Assembly (NCBI RefSeq): GCF_904849725.1
Contig: NC_058524.1
Span: 507,082,263-507,146,262 of the forward strand
Reading direction: 5' to 3'
Source of the DNA: Hordeum vulgare subsp. vulgare
Taxonomy: Eukaryota; Streptophyta; Magnoliopsida; Poales; Poaceae
Length of the DNA stretch: 64,000 nucleotides
The notes under the pieces are model-generated. The model made no database searches and was not told the DNA's origin. It saw only the letters and a program-made list of their open reading frames with translations. Made by a program: the position numbers and the translations under genes. Below are positions 34,253-44,470 of this stretch, in pieces. How positions within the stretch are numbered: position 1 is the stretch's first letter; each line of letters opens with the position of its first letter.

Positions 34253-35798
34253 TGCTACTTCTCACACAACAGCGCCAGAAATTTGCACGTTGACGGAGAC
34301 TTGCTTGCGTTGGTTTTTCCCTTGAATAGGAAAGGGTGATGCAGCAAAGGAGCAGTAACTATTTCCCTCAGTTTGAGAACCAAGGTATCGATCCAGTAGG
34401 AGGGTCTCGTCAAGTCCAGAGTACCTGCGCAAACACAAACAAGCTTGCACCCAACGCTTCAAAGGGGTTGTCAATCCCTTCAAGATTGTTTGCAAAGTGA
34501 GATATGAAGGCGGAAAGTGCAACGAAGTAACAAGTGTAAGGCTGAAAATATGGTGTGGATTAGACCCGGGGGCCATAGTGTTCACTAGAGGCTTCTCTCA
34601 AAATAGCAACTATCACGGTGGGTGAACAAATTACTGTCGAGCAATTGATAGAACCGCGCAAAGTCATGACGATATCTAAGGCAATGATCATACATATAGG
34701 CATCAAGTCCGAGACAAGTAAACCGATACTTTCTGCATCTACTACTATTACTCCACACATCCACCGCTATCCAGCGTGCATCTAGTGTATTGAGTTCATG
34801 ACGAACAGAGTAACGCCTTAAGCAAGATGACATGATGTAGAGGGATAATCTCAAACCAATGATGAAAACCTCATCTTTTTACCCTTGATGGCAACAACAT
34901 GATGCGTGCCTCGCTACCCCTTCTGTCAATGGGTGAGCTCACCGCACGGTATGAATCCAAAACCAAACACTTCCCCCATTGCAAGAATCATAGATCTTGT
35001 TGGCCAAACAACACCCACATCTCGAAGTGAATTACAAGGATATGAAATCATGCATAAGAGAGATCAGAAGAAACTCAAATAAGATTCATAGGTAATCTGA
35101 TCATAAATCCACAATTCATCGGATCTCGACAAACACACCGCAAAAGAAGATTACATCGGATAGATCTCCATGAAGATCATGGAGAACTTTGTATTGAAGA
35201 TCCAAGAGAGAGAAGAAGCCATCTAGTTACTAGCTATGGACCCGTAGGTCTATGGTGAACTAGTCACGCATCATCGGAGAGGTCATGGTGTTGATGAAGA
35301 AGCCCTTCGTATCCGAATCCCCCCTCTGGCAGGGCACCAGAACTTGCCCCAGATGGGATCTTGCAGAGACAGAAGCTTGCGGCGGCGGAAAAGTACTTTC
35401 GATGATCTCCTGATTTTTTGTGGATTTTTTGGGGATATATAGGCACAAAACCTAGGGCAAAGGGGCCTCAGGGAGCCCACAAGCCAGGGGGCGAGGGCCC
35501 CCCTGGCCGCGCCATGAGGGCTTGTGGGGTCCCTGGTGGCCCCCTGCCCTGATTCTCCGGCTCTCCAATCTTTTTCTGCTCCGGAAAAAATCTTATTGGC
35601 AGTTTCATTCCGTTTGGACTCCGTTCAAAATCCTCCTCTGAAAGGGGTGAAAAACATGGAAAAAACATGAACTGGCACTTGGCACTAAGTTAATAAGTTA
35701 GTCCCAAAAAATATATAAAAGGCATGCAAAACATCCAAAGTTTGACAAGATAATAGCATGAAACCGTCAAAAATTATAGATACGTTGGAGACGTATCA
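34253..35798 (-). repeat. 5' LTR of S2 (1546 bp)
   Basis: Pairs with 29012-30556. A second degenerate copy of a primer-site-like sequence (CTGGCGCTGTTG, minus strand, 34269-34280) lies inside the LTR end and also in the 3' LTR. Confidence 0.93.
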
Positions 35799-36291
35799 CT
35801 CTCTTCCGGGCGGCTGATCTCTTCAGTTCCTTCACTTGAGGTGGCAACGTGGACAAATAGCTGAGCATGCTCTTGATGGACTTAACTGGCTCTTTGCTGC
35901 CCATCACTGCTTTAATCATCAGCACACTCCCTGTATACAACTGCTCGGTGAAGGTATACATCGCCTTTAGTTTCAGCATGCAGACATCTTGAAGATTGGC
36001 GGCTTGTGGACCTATAAAGGATACATCCGTGTTTGTTAGTCTTGGGAAACAAGGCTGATTTTTCGATGAAGGGGATTAATCCTTACCAAACATGGCTAGA
36101 GTCATGTTGGAGATGTGTTTTTTCAAGCCGGAGAGCTCTTGCTGAGCGGCTTCTAGTTTCTCCTCGGCTTGCTCAGCCCGCTTCAGGATGGCGGCTTGCT
36201 CAGCTTCGGCTTTCTTTTCAAGGTTCTGGTGATCAGCCTTCATTCTTTCTAGTTCAGCCAAAATCACCTGATACTTCTGACACTTGGGGGC
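35799..36291 (-). pseudogene. T2 antisense gene, middle segment with coiled coil
   Basis: Minus strand. Around 36076-36280 the translation is strongly heptad-like and charged (LAELERMKADHQNLEKKAE, then KRAEQAEEKLEAAQQELSGL), predicting a coiled coil. It ends with AMFGK, then an apparent intron. A second exon (35979-35799) reads MYTFTEQLYTGSVLMIKAVM, then SYLSTLPPQVKELKRS. S2 breaks that exon; it resumes at 29011. The solo LTR S3 bounds the segment on the right. Confidence 0.72.
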
Positions 36292-37592
36292 CGATGACCC
36301 ACAAGTATAGGGGATCAATCGTAGTCCTTTCGATAAGTAAGAGTGTTGAACCCAACGAGGAGCAGAAGGCTTTGATAAACGGATTTCAGCAAGGTAATAA
36401 CTGCAAGCACTGAAAGTAGCGGTAACAAGTGATGGTGTAGCAAGGTGAAACGTAGCAAGCAAAGAGTAACAAGTAACAAGTAGTAGCAACGGTGCAGCAA
36501 GTGGCCCAATCCCTTTTGTAGCAAGGGACAAGCCTGAACAAAGACTTATAGGAGGAAAAACGCTCCCGAGGACACACGGGAATTTCTCTCATGCTAGTTT
36601 CATCATGTTCATATGATTCGCGTTCGTTACTTTGATAGTTTGATATGTGGGTGGACCGGCGCTTGGGTACTGCCCTTACTTGGACAAGCATCCCACTTAT
36701 GATTAACCTCTCTCGCAAGCATCTACAACTACAAAAGAAGAATTAATACAAAGTCTAACCATAGCATTAAACTAGTGGATCCAAATCAGCCCCTCACGAA
36801 GCAACGCATAGACTAGGGTTTAAGCTTCTGTCACTCCAGCAACCCATCATCTACTTACTACTTCCCAATGCCTTCCTCTAGGCCCAAATATGGTGAAATG
36901 TTATGTAGTCGACGTTCACATAACACCACTAGAGGAAAAGACAACATACAGCATATCAAAATACCGAACGAATATCAAATTCACATGACTATTATTAACA
37001 TGACTTATCCCATGTCCTTAGGAACAAAAGTAACTACTCACAACACATAATCATAATAATGATCAGAGGTGTAATGAATAGCATCAAGGATCTGAACATA
37101 AACTCTTCCACCAAGTAATCCAACTAGCATAAACTACAAAGAGTAATCAACACTACTAGCAACCTTACAAGAACCAATCGGAGTTGCGAGACGAAGATTG
37201 GTTACAAGAGATGAACTAGGGATTGGAGAGGAGATGGTGTTGATGAAGATGTTGATGAAGATGCCTCCCCTCCGACGATAGGAGTGTTGGTGATGACGAT
37301 GGCGACGATTTCCCCCTCCCGGAGGGAAGTTTCCCCGGCAGGATCGTCCTGCCGGAGCTCTAGATTGGATCTGCTCAAGTTCCGCCTCGTGGCGGCGGCG
37401 AAACCACGAAAAAGCTCCATCTTGATTTTTTCCATACCAAAACCCTTCATATAGCAAAAGAGGGGGCTAGCGGGCCGTCAGGCACCACACAAGCTTGGCC
37501 TGCGCCACCAGGGGGTGGTGGCGGTGGGCCATCTTGTGGGGCCCTGGTGGCCCCCCTCCGGTATTTCTTTCGCCCAATATTTTTTATATGAT

Positions 37593-38150
37593 CACTACTG
37601 AAATTCAGAAATTTTCTGTCTGCCATGGCGGACGGCAAAGCGGGGAACCCGGGACGGCAAAGGCTTTGCCGTCGGTCAGCAGACGGCAAACTAGACGGTA
37701 AAAAAAATCCGGTGAAGAGGTTCTTTGCCGTCAGCTTTTTTAAAGCGGACGGCAAAGAATCTTTGCCATGAGGGGGCATACGGCAAACTAAATGGGACGG
37801 CACATACTGCAACGGCCCCGTTATGTGTTAACGGCAGGCCTCCTCTCTTTGCCGTCTGCCATCCCCCCTTTGCCATGTGGGGGTAGATGGCAAAGAGGGG
37901 AGAGAGAGGGGGCTGATTCCCCCCTTTGTCGTCTGCCCACCCCCCTTTTCCATGTGGGGGCAGACGGCAAAGAGGGGAGAGAGAGGGGGCAGATTCCCCT
38001 CTTTGCCGTCTGCCTACCCCCCCTTTGCCATGTGGGGGCAGACGGCAAAGAGGGGAGAGAGATGGGGCAGATTCCCCCCTTTGCGTTCTACCATACCCCC
38101 TTTGCCATGTGGGGGCGGACGGCAAAGGGGGGAACCAACCCCTTTTTAAT
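37593..38150. repeat. Left subterminal repeats of CACTA2, with a 77-bp tandem array
   Basis: GACGGCAAAG-type motifs recur in both orientations. From about 37840 to 38135, a unit of 77-78 bp (landmark CATGTGGGGG at 37874, 37951, 38029 and 38106) is repeated about four times; each has CTTTGCCGTCTGCC and its inverse, so each could fold as a hairpin. Frames that run through the array in both strands are products of the repeat. These are likely transposase-binding sites. Confidence 0.85.
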
Positions 38151-38512
38151 TTATTTTTTATTATATCCATCATTTTTAGCAATAACTAGGATATATATAT
38201 ATATACATACATTTGACATAAATAAATTTCTTTCCGTACTCATAACCATATTAAAATAACTCTCATCCATAGTGCATACATATTATGCAAGTTGCATCCG
38301 TACCAAACCATATATTACACAAGTTTCATCCACATGCATACAAAGTTTCATATATATCCATATACTACAATAGTTTCAATACAAGCCATGGTACAAGAAA
38401 TCATCTTCAAGCATTCCATCAATATAATCGAAGCTTCCCGTGAAGCGAAGGTAATCTGCCAAATGACAAATAAGAAAGTTAGAAGAATAATACTAGATGA
38501 AGAAGTGTATAT
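38151..38512. other. AT-rich CACTA2 segment
   Basis: No gene. A CATACA/CATCCATA-rich stretch with a short AT microsatellite (38192-38208). Confidence 0.5.
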
Positions 38513-41500
38513 ATAGGTTATTTCGGAGATAAATTAGCTAAGTATAGACCATTTAGGAGCTAACTAAGCTAATTATGTCATTTAGGTGGAACCCTAGCTA
38601 ACTATAGGTCGTTTCGGAGCTAACTTGGGTAAAATAGGTCATTCCGGAGCAAACTATGCTTATTAAGCCATTTTGGATCTAGCTAGGCTAATTATAGGCC
38701 ATTTAATACCTAAGTTAGGGGGAATAGGTCATCTTGCAGCTACGTAAGCCTTATTATGTCATTTAGGAGAGAACTTGGCTAACTATAGGTCATTTTTTAT
38801 TAAATAGGTCATTTTGGAGCTAACTAAGCTAATTATGTCATTTCGTAGGATAATTAGCCAATTTATCCTTTCTTGGATGAGTCTAAGATACGTAGAAGAA
38901 GAGAAAGAGAAGAAGAAGTAAAAGAAGGAGGAGGAGGAGGAGGAGGAGGAGAAGGAGAAGGAAGAGGAGAAGAAGAAGAAAAGAAGAAGGAGAAGGAGAA
39001 GGAGGAAGAAGGAGGAAGAAGAAGGAGAAGGAGGAGCTCCTTCTCCTTCTTCTCCTCCTTCTTCTCCTTCTTCTTATCCTCCTCCTTCTCCTTCTTCTTC
39101 TTCTCCTCTTCTTCTTCTTCCTTCCTTTCATTTTTCCTCTTTCTTCTCCTCTTGTCCCCTTATTCGGGCTAAATTGGCTAAGAATGCCTTTTTGGAGCTA
39201 ATTATGTCATTTCGAGGATAATTAGCTAAGTATAGATCATGTTTTATTAAATAGATAGTTTAGGAGCTAACTAAGCTAATTATGTCATCTAGGTGGAACC
39301 CTAGCTAACTATAGGTCGTTTCGGAGCTAACTTGGGTAAAATAGGTCATTCCGGAGCAAACTATGCTTATTAAGTCATTTTGGATCTAACTAGGCTAATT
39401 ATAGGCCATTTGATACATAAGTTAGGGCGAATAGGTCATCTTGCAGCTACGTAAGCCTTATAATGTCCTTTAGGAGAGAACTTAGCTAACTGTAGGTCGT
39501 TTTTTATTAAATATGTCATTTTGGAGCTAACTAAGCTAATTATGTCATTTTGTAGGATAATTAGCCAATTTAGCCTTTCTCGGATGAGTCTAAGCTACGT
39601 AGAAGAAGAGAAAGAGAAGAAGAAGTAAAAGAAGGAGGAGGAGGAGGAGGAGAAGGAGAAGGAAGAGGAGAAGAAGAAGAAAAGAAGAAGGAGAAGGAGA
39701 AAGAGGAAGAAGGGGGAAGAAGAAGGAGAAGGAGGAGCTCCTTCTCCTTCTTCTCCTCCTTCTTCTCCTTCTTCTCCTTCTTCTTATCCTCTTCCTTCTC
39801 CTTCTCCGTCTCCTTATTCTTCTCTTCTTCTTCTTCCTTCCTTTCATTTTTCCTCTTTCTTCTCCTCTTGTCCCCTTCTTCGGGCTAAATTGGCTAAGAA
39901 TGCCTTTTTGGAGCTAATTATGTCATTTCGAGGATAATTAGCTAAGTATAGGTCATGTTTTATTAAATATACCATTTAGGAGCTAACTAAGCTAATTATG
40001 TCAGCTAGGTGGAACCCTAGCTAACTATAGGTTGTTTCGGAGCTAGCTTGGGTAAAATAGGTCATTCCGGAGCAAACTATGCTTATTAAGCCATTTTGAA
40101 TCTAGCTAGGCTAATTATAGGCCATTTAATACCTAAATTAGGGGGAATAGGTCATCTTGCAGCTACGTAAGCCTTATTATCTCGTTTAGGAGAGAACTTA
40201 GCTAACTATAGGTCATTCTTTATTAAATAGGTCATTTTGGAGCTAACTAAGCTAATTATGTAATTTCGTAGGATATTTACCCTTAACCTTTCTTGGATGA
40301 GTCTAAGCTACGTAGAAGAAGAGAAAGAGAAGAATAAGTAAAAGAAGGAGGAGGAGGAGGAGGAGGAGGAGGAGGAGAAGGAGAAGGAAGAGGAGAAGAA
40401 GAAGGAAAGAAGAAGGAGAAGGAGAAGGAGGAATAAGGAGGAAGAAGAAGGAGCGGGAGGAGCTCCTTCCCCTTCTTCTCCTCCTGCTTCTCCTTCTTCT
40501 TATCCTCCTCCTTCTCCTTCTTCTTCTTCCTTCCTTTCATTTTTCCTCTTTCTTCTCCTCTTGTCCCCTTCTTCAGGCTAAATTGGCTAAGAATGCCTTT
40601 TTGGAGCTAATTATGTCATTTCGAGGATAATTAGCTAAGTATAGGTCATGTTTTATTAAGTAGACCATTTAGGAGCTAACTAAGCTAATTATGTCATCTA
40701 GGTGGAACCCTAGCTAACTATAGGTCGTTTCGGAGCTAACTTGGGTAAAATAGGTCATTCCGGAGAAAACTATGCTTATTAAGCCATTTTGGATCTAGCT
40801 AGGCTAATTGTAGGCCATTTAGTACCTAAGTTAGGGGGAATAGGTCATCTTGCAGCTACGTAAGCCTTATTATGTCAATTAGGAGAGAACTTAGCTAACT
40901 ATAGGTTATTTTTTATTAAATAAGTCATTTTGGAGCTAACTAAGCTAATTATGTCATTTCATCGGATAATTAGCCAGTTTAGCCTTTCTTGGATGAGTCT
41001 AAGCTACGTAGAAGAAGAGAAAGAGAAGAAGAAGTAAAAGAAGGAGGAGGAGGAGGAGAAGGAAGAGGAGAAGAAGAAGAAAAGAAGAAGGAGAAGGAGG
41101 AGGAGGAAGAAGGAGGAAGAAGGAGCAGAAGGAGCTCCTTCTCCTTCTTCTCCTCCTTCTTCTCCTTCTTCTTCCTCCTTCTTCCTCCTTCTTCTTTTTC
41201 TTCTTCTCTTCTTCTTCTTCTTCCTTCCTTTCATTTTTTCTCTTTCTTCTCCTCTTGTCCCCTTCTTCGGGCTAAATTGGCTAAGATTGCCTTTTTGGAG
41301 CTAATTATGTCATTTCGAGGATAATTAGTTAAGTATAGGTCATGTTTTATTAAATAGACCATTTAGGAGCTAACTAAGCTAATTATGTCATTTGGGTGGA
41401 ACCCTAGCTAACTATAGGTTGTTTCAGAGCTAACTTGGGTAAAATAGGTCATTCCGTAGCAAACTATGCTTATTAAGCCATTTTGGATCTAGCTAGGCTA

Positions 41501-42409
41501 ATTATAGGCCATTTAATACCTAAGTTAGGGGGAATATGTCATCTTGCAGCTACGTAAGCCTTATTATGTCATTTAGGAGAGAACTTAGCTAACTATAGGT
41601 CATTTTTTCTTAAATAGGTCATTTTGGAGCTTACTAAGCTAATTATGTCATTTCGTAGGATAATTAGCCAATTTAGCCTTTCTTGGATGAGTCTAAGCTA
41701 CATAGAAGAAGACAAGGAGCAGAAGAAGTAAAAGAAGAAGGAGGAGGAGGAGGAGAAGGAAGAGGAGAAGAAGAAGAAAAGAAGAAGGAGAAGGAGAAGG
41801 AGGAAGAAGGAGGAAGAAGAAGGAGAAGCAGGAGCTCCTTCTCCTTCTTCTCGTCCTTCTTCTCCTTCTTCTCTTCTTCTGCTTCTCTTCTTCTTCTTCA
41901 TCTTCCTTCCTTTCATTTTTCCTCTTTCTTCTCCTCTTGTCCCCTTCTTTGGGCTAAATTGGCTAAGAATGCCTTTTTGGAGCTAATTATGTCACTTCGA
42001 GGATAATTAGCTAAGTATGGGTCATCTTTTATTAAATAGACCATTTAGGAGCTAACTAAGCTAATTATGTCATTTAGGTGGAACCCTAGCTAACTATAGG
42101 TCGTTTCGGAGCTAACTTGGGTAAAATAGGTCATTCCGGAGCAAACTATACTTATTAAGCCATTTTGGATCTAGCTAGGCTAATTATAGGCCATTTAATA
42201 CCTAAGTTAGGGGAAATAGGTCATCTTGTAGCTACGTAAGCTTTCCTATGTCATTTAGAAGAGAACTTAGCTAACTATAGGTCATTTTTTATTAAATAAG
42301 TCATTTTGGAGCTAACTAAGCTAATTATGTCATTTGTAGGATAATTAGCCAATATAGCCATTTTGGAGCTAACTAAGCTAATTATGTCATTTCGATGGAA
42401 GTCTAGCTA
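38513..42409. repeat. Higher-order tandem repeat, about 700-bp unit, with purine/pyrimidine hairpins
   Basis: About 5.5 units of roughly 700 bp. The landmark GGATGAGTCTAAG occurs at 38875, 39582, 40295, 40991 and 41695. Each unit has two parts: about ten diverged 30-bp monomers of the GGTCATTTTGGAGCTAACTA type, and a module of 200-280 bp in which a (GAA/GGA) purine strand meets its inverse pyrimidine strand at a GGAGCTCC palindrome (39033, 39734, 40459, 41131, 41831). The last unit lacks the module. The Lys/Glu- or Phe/Ser-rich frames in both strands are translations of the hairpin and are not genes. Confidence 0.9.
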
Positions 42410-44429
42410 TCTATCTATTATATACTTAAAACGATAGAAAAGTAACACTGGAGATTGACCGCTCAAACGTTAAGAAATATGAACGGACTAGATTAACTCA
42501 GCTCCCCATGAAATAAAAGATATACCGTTACATGTAAATATTATAAAGTGAACGTGCAAAAGGATTGACACGTCACATAAGAATAAGGTCAACTCATATG
42601 CCTTTTCGTGAAAAGTCACGTATAGATATGAGTCACTTTCCAACTACTCTTCCTTAAAAAGTCACGTATATAGATATGACTCCAACTAGAATTGATGTGT
42701 GCATGTCAACTACTAAGAGATATTACCCCGTACGATTATTGTGCACCATAGTAAATCAATTTGAAGGAGTCCAAAGCGTACATGCTAATCACAAGAAGTT
42801 TTATCCGCACAAGAAATAATAGAAGTGCTGGTCTGAACTTCTCTTCAGCTCAGTTCATCACACCGGAGAACTATAGCTGCATGTATTTATGCCTTATAGA
42901 ACCAACACGTCATGTCAACAAAAAGGATTATGCTCTTCCCGTCAATCAAGGAAAAAAGGAAGAAAAGCACGTCAGTGGCATTGGTTCAATCTCCAACCAT
43001 ACACATACATCCCATCAAGGAAAAATAGGAAGTCCCTATAAAGACTTTGGTTGAATCTACAACCATACATGTATGTGTTATTATATACAACTTTTTTGAA
43101 TAATTGTGATCTTTAACTCAAAAAAATTAAGTATATAGTTACAAAAAAAGACATTATAGACTCACAATTGATTTTTTATTGGTGCAACATAGAAACATAT
43201 ATTTCTTACAGATTTGAGTGGCATCGAAATTTAGGTATAAATCAATATTTAAAATTTTAATAAATTATACAAATCAAATATTCCCTCAAACCATGTTGTC
43301 GACACCACTTAGTAAAAGCAAACAAAACAATTGTACGGCACAGAAGACGAAAGTTTAAAACTAATGAAACATATGCACTTGATTTACTTTCGAAAGCACC
43401 ATGAGTCATGGGCTGAATATACACAACTGCTGGGTGTCTAAGAAATATGGTATATCCATTTCAATAAATAAATAAATATGGTATAGATGTCAAGTAGAGT
43501 GGGTTTTTTTGCGAGGTATAGCTGTCTTGATTGATTAGATATAAAATAATTGGCCATCAAAATATGACTATTGCCCAACATCTATCATCGACATGGCTCA
43601 GGTTGTTATAGAAGTGGCTGATTGACAACATTTATCCAGTTGTAGACTACTAGACATACATACTCCAAGAAAAAAAAGGCTAGAAGGTCCGCTCCTCAGT
43701 AATGGCCATTTCCAAATAATGGAGCAATAAAATATGAGCATGAAATCATAAGTTTTACAAAATTAATTATATATATTGTAGTGGGATACATAGTATAATA
43801 TCAATCAATCAGGTATGTTAATAAGAAGAACTCCACCTCGCTACACAAGTGTAACCAAACTATAATCACCGCAGACCTACTTCAGTGTCATAGGACTTGG
43901 GGTTTGGAGAACCAGACGAAGTAATATCGTCAAATTGAGTCTTATGTACCGATTGAAGGTAGAAAAAAATGGGCAAACAGAAGAAAGGCAAGGCACCCAA
44001 GTCTTCAAACTACAAATGTTTCATAGTAATACTTACTCATGAAACATGCCACTCTATGAGAATCTCATAGCTTCCTGGCTAAAGAGGCCTGGAGAAGGGA
44101 AGATAGGCAAAAAAATACATTTATTAAATCAATGTAACTACATTGAAGTATCCCTTGATGCATCATGACAGTATAAAATCATTACTATAAATGTTCTTTT
44201 CTTTTGAAAATATGATACTTAAATTTCATGTTTGCAATTATCATCATATAATCTAAGGCACATAGTTCTCGAGCCAAATTTTTGTGGCATGCAGCTAATC
44301 AACATTTAGGGTATACTATGTTGGTTCCACACATAAAAAAATCAAATGCCAAAAAATCATTGTATAAAATACAAAAAAAGTAAAAAATAATAATATCTAG
44401 CCGCGCAAATGCACGGGTGAACCCGCTAG
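42410..44429 (+). mobile_element. Helitron-like insert in CACTA2
   Basis: Starts TCTATCTATTATATACTTAA after an A (42409) and ends CTAG at 44426-44429 before a T. A short hairpin, CCGCGCAAATGCACGG, lies 10 bp before the CTAG end. These are the TC start, 3' hairpin, CTRR end and A/T insertion site of Helitrons. It is 2.0 kb, AT-rich, and has no Rep/helicase frame, so non-autonomous. It breaks the higher-order array. I recognise no captured gene in it. Confidence 0.6.
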
Positions 44430-44470
44430 TTTTTTATTAAAATACTAGAAATAACATAACATTATCGTCA

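Larger units (their letters stand above)
29012..35798 (-). mobile_element. S2: non-autonomous Athila-derived LTR element
   Basis: Complete, 6787 bp, minus strand. LTRs at 29012-30556 (3') and 34253-35798 (5') differ by about 4-5% over the 690 bp compared. It has a tRNA-Asp primer site, polypurine tract and 5-bp flanks CTCCC (29007-29011) and CTCTC (35799-35803), one mismatch apart. LTR, primer site and leader resemble M1, but the 3.7-kb interior has no gag, protease, reverse transcriptase or integrase, only an unknown ORF at 33244-33993. It must rely on proteins of an autonomous relative. Confidence 0.9.

Noticed and set aside
36033..36413. 126-codon + strand frame
   Set aside because: Opposite strand of the coiled-coil exon of the T2 antisense gene and of the S3 LTR edge; it crosses the insertion border.
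37691..38259. 163- and 155-codon frames with internal repeats, which look like a repeat protein
   Set aside because: They are the two strands of the 77-bp subterminal DNA array of CACTA2; the period is a DNA feature, and three frames are open at once.
38873..41916. Long Lys/Glu/Arg-rich and Phe/Ser-rich frames
   Set aside because: They translate the GAA/GGA and TTC/TCC hairpin arms, appear on both strands, and have no codon structure.
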